Positions 63,401 through 64,000 of a stretch of DNA of 64,000 bases are shown here, piece after piece. This DNA comes from Symsagittifera roscoffensis (Eukaryota > Xenacoelomorpha > Acoela > Convolutidae). The notes under the pieces are model-generated. The model searched no databases. It worked only from the letters and a program-made list of their open reading frames with translations, and had not been told where the DNA came from. The position numbers and the translations under genes are program-made. The stretch's first letter is position 1. The number at the start of each line of letters is the position of its first letter. The DNA is taken from the NCBI RefSeq assembly GCF_963678635.1, contig NC_087068.1, positions 31,436,318 to 31,500,317 of the forward strand. The letters are read 5' to 3'.

Positions 63401-64000
63401 ATCAATCACAATACAACATCAGAAACTAGTACTGGAACGGAAAGAACTCAAATGACTGCATCAGCACCTGATATTGGGAGCACGACTTATCAACCATCAA
63501 CATCAGGTACGACAGCAGTCACTGGCACTAGGTCAGCGGGTACGCTTGAGTGGAAAACAACCTCTAGCGGGGGGTCAACATACATGAATGAGACTGCCTC
63601 GGGTTCAAATACTGGGTCATCGAATACTCGTATGACAACAACTGTATCCGGTGTTGGGTCAACAAATACCCTCGAGTTGACAACAGTTTCTGGCACCGTT
63701 TCATCAAATTATCGAACAGCCACAACAACCATGACCACTGGATTGGCGGTTATGAATGAGACAACAGCAAGTTACGATACCGTTTCAACCAATAGGCAGA
63801 AAACAATTACATATTCTGATATTGGGTCAATTGGTACAACAGAGAATCCAACAAGTATTGAATCAACGAATACTCAAAAGACGACACCAGTATCTGGTAC
63901 TAACACGGAAAATACTACAACTGGGGCAGGCACCAGGTCTCTGATTACTCAAAGGACGACAACAGGCTCGGGTAAAGGGTACTCGACAACCCACAGGACA
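36455..64000 (+). CDS. Giant secreted double-CAP-domain, mucin-like Thr-rich repeat protein (3' end beyond window)
   Basis: The ATG at 36455 is the first after an in-frame TAA at 36377. The frame is still open at base 64000: 9182 codons, a polypeptide near 0.9 MDa before glycosylation. Order: signal peptide (residues 1-20, MNLVFLATAMFLVRCGVASA); CAP-like domain 1 (about 25-213) with DLHNFHR, YVWSEQL, FTKVGC, WACHYEY and NFLNLC; a 7-residue Thr/Ser array (about 218-588); a Pro/Thr linker; CAP-like domain 2 (about 640-825) with VELHNEKR, YVWDNTM, FTKMGC, GCQYE and NFLRMC; a 14-residue Thr-rich array (about 855-8705); and a less regular Thr/Ser tail. Cysteines cluster in the CAP domains; the only array Cys codon I met is at 54959. 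The classical CAP GHYTQ histidine is missing in both domains. No intron is apparent. The product is expected outside the cell, heavily O-glycosylated and strongly acidic. The same-strand CAP-like gene at 16-27 kb suggests a local family. Confidence 0.9.
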   Translation, partial: MNLVFLATAMFLVRCGVASAQLNTMDQKMLDLHNFHRHEHAQLNAYVWSEQLKQKSTSWIDVLCRRPDASFQLPTNQSPIFGLNSNPQHTVEDEAQLAFDDRYLHSRHAYKYSTQSDTVYCLGNAIFVEEEMKKVDFIRNLFYQDFTKVGCSHKFCPSESMYPNKYVWACHYEYQDWSNSKMIFPVDNFLNLCRSEKRRWYACYSYPELIDACHEAADETSQTTSTTSQTSATTSDTSATTSETSATTSETSATTSETSATTSEISATTSKTSATTSKTSATTPDTSATTSETSATTSETSATTSETSATTSETSATTSKTSATTSKTSATTPDTSATTSETSATTSDTSATTSETSATTSKTSATTQDTSATTTEASATASETSATALETSATASETSATASETSALTPDTSATTSETSATTSETSLTTSMTSATTPDTSATNTETSATTSKTSATASETSVMTSDTSATTSKTSATTPDTSKNTSEASATASETSATALETSATASETSATASETSAKASETSATASETSATASETSATASETSATASETSATGSETSVMTSDTSATTTKTSEQTTMTLELTTMTSELTTQTSVMTSQASVTSTQSSAKISNASAIPTPTLPNQTLPTPAVDPGPSLLPFESRLVELHNEKRSLALIHTKYVWDNTMKKKAQMWVNDICTCSNKKNTQNWFIASDSSRRVAPIPSVDLIDEMFKNNYTYATDQFLFGGENESIYSCIVKIGEKQNPELQIISDFIRNIFYEGFTKMGCAYTICNSPVNTPVIGCQYEKTSLTQQVFNNGNFLRMCSAEPGQWQSCVDELNETCYNTAFPSLTTSIATPTDTTAAKNITTGSGKGTVNTQATTTDTGTGSIGTHETKTDNRTQETTTYTGTGSIETQEPTTDTGTGSFDTEKMTTEFGTGSIDETTTVEETTTDTITGSIDTQKPTKHTGSGSVDTHGTTTNTGVGSKDTQETTTITGNGTIEMQETTPDTGIGSNDTPEKTTSTGTKSIDMSETTKETGTMSTEAFETGSIDTRETTTDTGTGSIKLEEATIGTGTGSTDTDEKITDSGTWSIDTKKTTTDFVTGSIETQEKTADTATGSIDMQDTTTGGGTGSKDTLETTTDTETASIKREESTAVTGTGSLDTQETTTDTEFGSIGTQKTTTDNRTQETTTYTGTGSIETQEPTTDTGTGSFDTEKMTTEFGTGSIDETTTVEETTTDTITGSIDTQKPTKHTGSGSVDTHGTTTNTGVGSKDTQETTTITGNGTIEMQETTPDTGIGSNDTTEKTTSTGTKSIDMSETTKETGTMSTEAFETGSIDTRETTTDTGTGSIKLEEATIGTGTGSTDTDEKITDSGTWSIDTKKTTTDFVTGSIETQEKTADTATGSIDMQDTTTGGGTGSKDTLETTTDTETASIKREESTAVTGTGSLDTQETTTDTEFGSIGTQKTTTDNGVGSIDTQETTAGIGTGSIGTEETTSGVGTGSIDTSESTTDTRIWSTKTEETTGAIGTGSKDTRETTTDTGTGSIKTEEATIGTGTGSTDTEEMITDTGTWSIVTEKKTTDFGTGSADTQETTADTITGSIDTLEITTGAGTGSKDTREMTTDSETGSIETLETETSIGTGTGTGSIDAQNTTTDTEPGSIGTQKTTTDTGDGSTDTEPGSIGTGSIGAQNTTTDTEPGSIGTGSIDAQNTTTDTEPGSVGTQKTTTDTGDGSIDTQETAAGTGTGSIGTQETTADTGTGSIGTEETTSGAGTGSIGTRETTTDTGIWSTKTKETTVATGTGSKDTREKTTDTGTGSIKTEDTTAATGTGSLDAQETTTETGIGSIDTQETTTETGTGSIDTRETTTDTGTASIKTEETTAATGTGSTDAQKTTTDTRTGSLETLETRTGTGTGSIDTQDTTTDTESAQKTTTDTGVGSIDTQETTGTGTRSIGTQETTTGTGTGPSDTQETTADTGIGSIGTQKTTTDTEVGSIDTQETTAGTATGSVRTQETTADTGTGSIGTEEATIGTGTGSTDTDEKITDNGTWSIDTEKTTTDFGTASIDTHETTANTATGSIDTQETTTGAGTGSKDTLETTTDTRTTSKKREETTAGTGTGSIDTQETTTDFRTGSIETLETTAATVTGSIDAEETTTETGNGPIDTQEKTTGTGTGSKNTRETTTDTRTASIKTEETTVATGTGSIDTQKTTTDTRTGSIETLETGTGTGKNYGTGSIDTQDTTTDTKSGSIGTQKTTTDTGVGSIDTQEATSGTGIGSISTQETTTGTGSRSIDTQETTTGTGTGSIATQEKTVDIVTGSIETQEATTGTGTVSIATQETTVDIGTGSIETQEATTVTEIWSNKTEETTGATGTGSKDTQETTTDTGTGSIKTEEATIGTGTGSTYTDEKITDTGTWSIDTEKMTTDFGTGSIDKQETTADTATGPIDTQEITRGAGTGSKNTPETTTDTGTASIKKEETTAATGSIETQGTTTDTRTWSIETLETGTGTRAGNGTGSIDTQSTTTNTASGSIGTQKTTTDKGVGSKDTQETTAGIGTGSIGMEETTSGVGTGSIYTSESSTDTRIWSTKTEETTGAIGNGSKDTRETTTDTGTGSIKTEEATIGTGTGSIDTQETTTGAGTGSKDTRETTTDTGTGSIDTQEATADTANGTIDTQETTTEAGTGSKDTPETTTDSGTGSIETLETETGTGIGTGTGSIDAQNTTTDTDSGSISTQKTTTDTGVGPIDTQETTTDTGTGSIKTEETTAATVTGSIDAQETTTETGNGSIDTQEKTTRTGTGSKNTRVTTTDTRTASIKTEETTVATGTGSIDTQKTTTDTRTGSIETLETGTGTGKSTGTGSIDTQDTTTDTKSGPIGTQKTPTETGVGSIDTQETTAGTGIGSISTQETTADTGTGSIGTQKTTTDTGFGSTDTQETTAGTETGSIGMQETTADTGIGSIGTEETTTGAGTGSIDTRETTTLTEIWSNKTEETTGATGTGSKDTQETTTDTGNGSIDTQEKTTGTGTGSKNTRVTTTDTRTASIKTEETTVATGTGSIDTQKTTTDTRTGSIETLETGTGTGKSTGTGSIDTQDTTTDTKSGPIGTQKTPTETGVGSIDTQETTAGTGIGSISTQETTADTGTGSIGAQKTTTDTGFGSTDTQETTAGTETGSIGMQETTADTGIGSIGTEETTTGAGTGSIDTRETTTVTEIWSNKTEETTGATGTGSKDTQETTTDTGTGSIKTEEATIDTGTGSTYTDEKITDTGTWSIDTEKTTTDFGTGSIDKQETTADTATGSIDTQEITTGAGTGSKDTLETTTDTGTASIKREETTAATGTGSIEKQETTTDTKTWSIETLETGTGTRTGNGTGSIDTQSTTTDTASGSIGTQKTTTDKGVGSIDTQETTTGTRTGSIGTHEMTADTGTGSTGTEETTSGAGTGSIDTRETTTDTGTWSTKTEETSGATRTGSKDTRETTTDTGTGSVKTEKATIGTGTGSIDTDETITDTGTWSIDTEKLTTDFGTGSIDTQEATADTANGPIDTQETTTEAGTGSKDTPETTTDSGTGSIETLETETGTGRGTGTVSIDAQNTTTDNESGSIGTQKTTTDIGVGSIDTQETTAGTGTGSIGTQETTADTATGSIDTQETTTGAGTGSKSTHEETTDTGSWSTKTEEITVATGTVSKDTRETTTDTGTGSIKREETKAAIGTGSIDAEETTTETETGSIDTQEATTGTGTGSKNTRETTTDTGTASIKTEETTAATGTESFGTQETTTDTRAGSIETLETGIGSGTGTGTGSIDAQNTTTGTEPGSIGTQKTTTDTGIGSIDTHETTAGSGTGSIDTQETTKSTETGSIDREESTTGAGTGSKNTRETTTDTGIWSAKTEETTVATGTGSKDTRETTTDTGTGSIKTEETTAAIGTGSTDAQETTTETENGSIDTQETTTGTGTGSKNTRKTTKDTGTASIKMEETTAATGTGSIDTQKTTTDTRNGSIETLETGTGTGKRTETGSIDTQVTTTDTEYGSFGTQKTTTGTGIGSIDTHETTAGTGTGSIDTQETTSDGTGSIDREETTTGTGTGTIDTQETTADTGTESFGTQKIRTDTGVGSIDTQETTAGTGTGSIGMKETTADTGIESIDTQEATTGAGTVSKVTRETTTDTGIWSTKTEERTGATGTGSKDTWETTTDIGTGPIKTEEATIGTGTGSTDTDFGTGLIDTMETTADIATASIDTQETTTGAGAGSKDTRGTTADSGTGSIETLETETGTGTGTGTGSIDAQNTTLDTESWSIGTQKTTTDTGVGSKDTQETTAGTGTRPIGTQDTTADTATGSIDTHETTTGTGAGSKNTRETTTDTGTTSIKTEETTAATGNESIDTQQTTIDTRTGSIETQETGTGTGTGTGTRSIDTQDTTTDTESGSTGTQKTSTGTEIGSIDTQETSAATGTLSVNTQKTTVAIGTGSIEAQETTTGIGTGSIVTKETTTDTGTGSINTKETTAAIGTLPVNTQKTTVDIGTGSIEAQETTADTGIWSTKTEETTVATGTVSKDTREMTTDTGTGSIKTEGTTAAIGTGSIDAQETTTETETGSIDTQETTTGNGAGSKNTRETTTDTGTTSIKTEETTAATGNESIDTQQTTIDTRTGSIETQETGTGTGTGTGTRSIDTQDTTTDTESGSIGTQKTSTGTEIGSKDTQETSAATGTLSVNTQKTTVAIGTGSIEAQETTTGIGTGSIVTKETTTDTGTGPINTKETTAAIGTGSVDTQETITGIGPGSIDTKETTKDTGTGSIKTEETTAATETGSIDTQQTTRGTGTGKIKTEETTAATATGSVDTQPTTKDTRTGSIETQETATDTGTGSIDTQEAKTDTGTWSINTEETTADIGTGSVDTQETTTDTGTGSKDTQETTKDIGTGSINTEETTVATGTGSVDTEETTATTGNESIDTQQTTIDTRTGSIETQETGTGTGTGTGTRSIDTQDTTTDTESGSIGTQKTSTGTEIGSIDTQETTAATGTLSVNTQKTTVAIGTGSIEAQETTTGIRTGSIVTKETTTDTGTGSINTEETTAAIGTGSVDTQETITGIGPGSIDTKETTKDTGTGSIKTEETTAATETGSIDTQQTTRGTGTGKIKTEETTAATATGSVDKQPTTKDTRTGSIETQETATDTGTGSIDTQEAKTDTGTWSINTEETTADIGTGSVDTQETTTDTGTGSKDTQETTKDIGTGSINTGETTVATGTGSVDTKETAADTGTGSVDTDQTTTDIGTWTIDTENTTTFFGDGSISTHEKTTDAGVGSKDTRETTTDIGTESIITEETTAATGTGSVDTQETAADTGTGSVDTQEAKTDTGTWSINTEETTAAIGTGSVDTQKTTTGIGTGSKDTQETTSDIGTGSINKEETTAATGTGSVDTQETTTDTGTGSIDTQEAKTDTGTWSINTEETTSAIGTGSVDTQETTTDTGTGSKDTQETTKDIGTGSFNTGETTVATGTGSADTKETAADTGTGSVDTDQTTTDIGTWTIDTENTTTFFGDGSISTHEKTTDAGVGSKDTRETTTDIGTGSIITEETTAATGTGSVDTQETAADTGTGSVDTQEAKTDTGTWSINTEETTAAIGTGSVDTQETTTDTGTGSKDTQETTKDIGTGSINTGETTVATGTGSVDTKETAADTGTGSVDTDQTTTDIGTWTIDTENTTTFFGDGSISTHEKTTDAGVGSKDTRETTTDIGTGSIITEETAAATGTGSVDTQETAADTGTGSVDTQEAKTDTGTWSINTEETAAAIRTGSVDTQKTTTGIGTGSKDTQETTTDIGTWSINTEETTAAIGTGSVDTQETTTDTGTGSKDTQETTTDIGTGSNNTEETTIATGTGSVDTEETAADTGTGSVDTDQTTTDIGTLSIDTEKTTTYIETGSIETQETAADTGTGSVDTDETTTDIGTWSFDTEKTTTYFGTGSIETQASTIGTVTGSIDTQETAADTGTGSVDTDETTTDIGTWSIDTEKTTAYFGTGSIETQASTIGTVTGSIDTQETAADTGTGSVDTDETTTDIGTWSIDTEKTTTYFGTGSIETQETTTDTETGSIDTQETAAGTGTGSNDTRETTTDTGTGSIISKETTAATRTGSIDAQETATDTGTGSIETQASTIGTVTGSIDTQETTTGTGTGSIATHEKTTDTGIGSKCTRETTTDTVTGSFTTEETLAATGTGSIDAQETATDTGTWSIETRASTTGTGTGSNETKETAIDTGTGSIDTQETKTDTGTGSINTDKTTTYFGTGSPDTQETITGTGTRTIATQETTIDTGTGSIKTEETTAAIGTGSIDTQDTTTDTESGSIKTQQTPKGTGTESIATQETTADIGTGSEETTTDTETWLADTEKTTTDVGTGSIDLQETTTGTGTVSIATQEKTVDIGTGSIETQEATTGTGTVSIATQETTVDIGTGSIETQEATTGTGTVSIATQETTTGTGSRSIDTQETTTGTGTGSIATQETTIDFGTGSIDLQETTTGTVTVSIDTQETTTDNGTGSIETQETTTGTGSRSIDTQETTTGTGTGSIATQETTIDIGTGSIETQETTTGTGTGSFATQEKTVDIGTGSIETQEATTGTGTVSIATQETTTDIETGSIESQETTTDTETWSIDTEKTTTDVGTGSLDFQETTKGTGTGSIDTQETTSDNGTGSIETQETKTSTGTGSIDTQETTRGSGTGSIATQETTIDIGTASIETQETTTGTGTGSIAAQETTRDIGIGSIETQETTTGTGTRSAATQNTTTDIGTGSIESQETTTDTETWSIDTKKTTTDVGTGSIDLQETSTGTGTGSIDTQKTTADTGFESADTDETTTDIGTWSIDTEKTTTFFGAATFDTENMTTYSGTGPIDTQETTTGTGTESIATQETSKFIGTGSVETQEIPEETGAESIETQWTTTDTGTGSNNTQDKTKETGTASVETHKTATNTETGSVDTQETTKVTGSLPIDTQETTTNTETGLIQDTTRDTRTVSIDTQERTTNTRTGSIDKQDTTTDTRTGSMDTQETTTNTEFGSIDTQGTTTDTGTGSIDKQDTTTDTGTTSTDTHETTTGSAIRSSDTQETTADTGTGSIDQQDMTTDTVTDSIKTQKKTTVTGTGSIDDHETTIVTGTGPIDTQNRTTDTRIFSNDTQETTADTEFGSIDTQEMTTNTGTGSIDTQETPAETGIASLIKQSTTADAGTGPIDTQETTKETGSVSLMTHKTTTNTGTESLHTQEKTSETGTESIDTQEMTTGTGTGSIDTQEKTTGTETESIDTQETTKDIGTASIDTQESTTDIENMSTDTHESTVDTTVSGSVGQQGTTSNSQIGSVTDSGDGPGNTEDTTARSETGSSDTQGTTSVSAIGSEDTQKTAKETEIGSTDMQERTTDTGSGSLDTQETTTGTRTGSIDKQETTTDTRTGPIDTQETPAETGIASLIKQSTTADAGTGPIDTQETTKETGSVSLMTHKTTTNTGTESVHTQEKTSETGTESIDTQEMTTGTGTGSIDTQEKTTGIETESFDTQETTKDIGTASIDTQESTTDIENMSTDTHESTVDTTVSGSVGQQGTTSNSQIGSVTDSGDGSGNTEDTTARSETGSSDTQGTTSVSAIGSEDTQKTTKETEIGSTDMQERTTDTGSGSLDTQETTTGTRTGSIDKQETTTDTGTGPIDTQETPAETGIASLIKQSTTADAGTGPIDTQETTKETGSVSLMTHKTTTNTGTESVHTQEKTSETGTESIDTHEMTTGTGTGSIDTQEKTTGTETESFDTQETTKDIGTASIDTQESTTDIENMSTDTHESTVDTTVSGSVGQQGTTSNSQIGSVTDSGDGPGNTEDTTARSETGSSDTQGTTSVSAIGSEDTQKTTKETEIGSTDMQERTTDTGSGSLDTQETTTGTRTGSIDKQETTTDTRTGPIDTQETPAETGIASLIKQSTTADAGTGPIDTQETTKETGSVSLMTHKTTTNTGTESVHTQEKTSETGTESIDTQEMTTGTGTRSIDEQEATTDTGTGPIDTQETPQETGTASIETQSTTADTGSRSFDTQEATTDTVTGQIDTQETQEETGTASIETQSTTADAGTGSIDTHETTKEVGSASLITHKTITNVGTDSIHTQEKMSETGTESIETHTTTKNTGNGSVDTQEMTTDTGFGPTGTLETSEETGTESIKTQRTTSETATRPTNTHTQETIKDTGTESVSTQKTTTDATIGSINTWETTKGTSTGSNVTQETTEEFGTESIYTQELTLGTGTVSVDTQETTTETGTESNETHKITTDRVIWSVSTQKTTTDTGTGSINTWETTKDTATGSVDTQETTIDTGTRTTDTQEITDENGTESIKTHRTTTYAAAGSVDTEDTTTGTGNGSIDMQETTTDTATVSIDTQETTTDTGTKSIETRKTTTDTATGSNRTQETPEETGTESIETVKTTTDTGIGPIDTPEATTDTGTESIDTHKTTTDTVTWSVSTQKTITDTGTESIKTLKTTTDTGTESNKTLKTTTDTGTVSIETLKTTTDTETESIKTLKTTTDTGTESNKTLKTTTDTGTESIETLKTTTDTETESSKTLKTTTDTGTESIETLKTTTDTGTESNKTLKTTTDTGTESIETLKTTTDTETESSKTLKTTTDTGTESIKTLKTTTYIGTESIETLKTTTDTGTESIETLKTITDTGTESIKTLKTTTDTGTESIKTLKTTTDTGTESIETLKTTTGSRTRSKVPDEMTTGAYPESTDILDTTVDSSPKMTNTQQTPTSSYVKRTTSSTEIESTLKYNTTSETSTGTANTQMTTSGTVIGSAKTEITNSGFHTGSTDNQSIITGSDTGSTLTQRITTFPGTESTDIKLSTTFFGTGSTETQSSPTTSRSVSMETHETTAHFGTSSKDAQKTTASSANESKDSQETTTMYGNGTTDTQTPTISRNFGSTDTYETAITSIDGTTDTLKTTLDDGNGTMDTQDTSVGFGTNMTYTQQTKTDSYRNGTTSSTEIESTINHNTTSETSTGTERTQMTASAPDIGSTTYQPSTSGTTAVTGTRSAGTLEWKTTSSGGSTYMNETASGSNTGSSNTRMTTTVSGVGSTNTLELTTVSGTVSSNYRTATTTMTTGLAVMNETTASYDTVSTNRQKTITYSDIGSIGTTENPTSIESTNTQKTTPVSGTNTENTTTGAGTRSLITQRTTTGSGKGYSTTHRT
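37111..38220 (+). repeat. 21-bp (7-residue) tandem array encoding TSATTSE-type units
   Basis: About 53 head-to-tail copies of 21 bp (ACATCGGCGACGACATCAGAG and variants) encode T-S-A-T-T-S-E with E/D/K at the last position and A/E/V changes. The array links the two CAP-like domains of the giant protein. Local blocks are themselves repeated, for example ACACCAGATACATCGGCGAC at 37300, 37447 and later. All changes keep the frame. Confidence 0.92.
39091..40812 (+). repeat. 861-bp tandem duplication within the array
   Basis: 39091-39951 and 39952-40812 are almost identical. One difference I noticed is GATACGCCGGAG versus GATACGACGGAG. 861 is 287 codons. The near identity marks a very recent event, or an assembly duplication. 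Confidence 0.88.
44761..46130 (+). repeat. 684-bp tandem duplication within the array
   Basis: 44761-45444 and 45445-46128 align end to end with a handful of substitutions, for example GGCACGCAG versus GGCGCGCAG. 684 is 228 codons. Confidence 0.85.
49531..52170 (+). repeat. Triplicated block within the array (periods 768 and 936 bp)
   Basis: TGGAAATGAGTCAATTGATA starts at 49531, 50299 and 51235, and each start is followed by the same series of unit variants. The second copy is longer by 168 bp, which is four 42-bp units. Both periods are multiples of three. Confidence 0.82.
52143..53990 (+). repeat. Block repeated at 756 and 504 bp spacing within the array
   Basis: The variant series beginning GATACAAAGGAGACAGCAGC appears near 52143, 52899 and 53403. 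The spacings equal 18 and 12 basic 42-bp units exactly, so copies differ by whole units. Confidence 0.82.
57960..60428 (+). repeat. 741-bp higher-order repeat, about 3.3 copies
   Basis: Full copies at 58120-58860, 58861-59601 and 59602-60342 are nearly identical, with partial copies on both sides (GATACGCAGGAGACGCCAGC at 57968 and 58709, 741 apart). Each copy includes an unusual non-canonical stretch (VSGSVGQQGTTSNSQIGS). 741 is 247 codons. Confidence 0.9.
61883..62570 (+). repeat. Highly homogenised 42-bp sub-array with CTTAAG in every unit
   Basis: CTTAAG occurs at exact 42-bp steps from 61883 to 62555 (17 sites), within units encoding LKTTTDTGTESIET. The dominant changes are G/A in GGG(A), GAA/AAA and ATT/AAT/AGT. 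There is no length variation. This is the most uniform and presumably youngest part of the large array. It lies at its 3' edge, after which the sequence becomes irregular at 62571. Confidence 0.9.

Overview
This window looks like nuclear DNA from an invertebrate metazoan. It is AT-rich and gene-poor, and it is crowded with decayed eukaryotic mobile elements: a non-LTR retrotransposon with a PHD finger, a BEL/Pao LTR element, Tc1/mariner-like and hAT-like MITEs, and tRNA-derived SINE-like repeats. The coding sequences have secretory signal peptides and, in one case, a probable intron. No operons, Shine-Dalgarno sites or other prokaryotic features are visible. The species cannot be named from the sequence alone.

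Layout. 1-2060: a decayed LINE on the minus strand (PHD-finger ORF, then reverse transcriptase). 2.8-4.6 kb: two diverged direct copies of a long repeat, with a second PHD-finger remnant on the plus strand. 5.5-7.0 kb: an unrecognised decayed coding remnant on the minus strand. 7.4-10.3 kb: foldback and TIR elements. 10.8-15.1 kb: a dead BEL/Pao retrotransposon. 16.1-26.8 kb: a secreted, divergent CAP-like (SCP/TAPS) gene, apparently split by a roughly 9 kb intron that is loaded with nested MITEs, a hAT-like MITE with a visible target duplication, and a SINE. 26.9-36.2 kb: more TIR elements, a tandem array of a tRNA-like repeat, and long stretches with nothing recognisable.

36.455 kb to the end of the window: one giant plus-strand reading frame. 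It starts at an ATG preceded by an in-frame stop and is still open at base 64000, giving 9182 codons in one apparent exon. It encodes a signal peptide, a CAP-like domain, a Thr/Ser array with a 7-residue period, a second CAP-like domain, and then about 23.5 kb of a 14-residue Thr/Asp/Glu/Gly array (roughly 560 units). A more degenerate Thr/Ser-rich stretch follows. I read the register through both CAP domains, continuously from 39.0 to 44.2 kb, at many points in between, and continuously from 62.6 to 64.0 kb, and it never changed. Because both periods are multiples of three, the antisense strand and the other sense frame are also long and open; those frames are artefacts.

The simplest reading is a small cluster of secreted CAP-family genes on the same strand, one of which has grown a huge acidic mucin-like tail by repeated in-frame duplication. 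Recent duplications of 861, 684, 768/936, 756/504 and 741 bp are all multiples of three. The product is probably an extracellular mucus, cuticle, tunic or gel component that presents two CAP heads on a very long glycosylated stalk. The biological role is inference.
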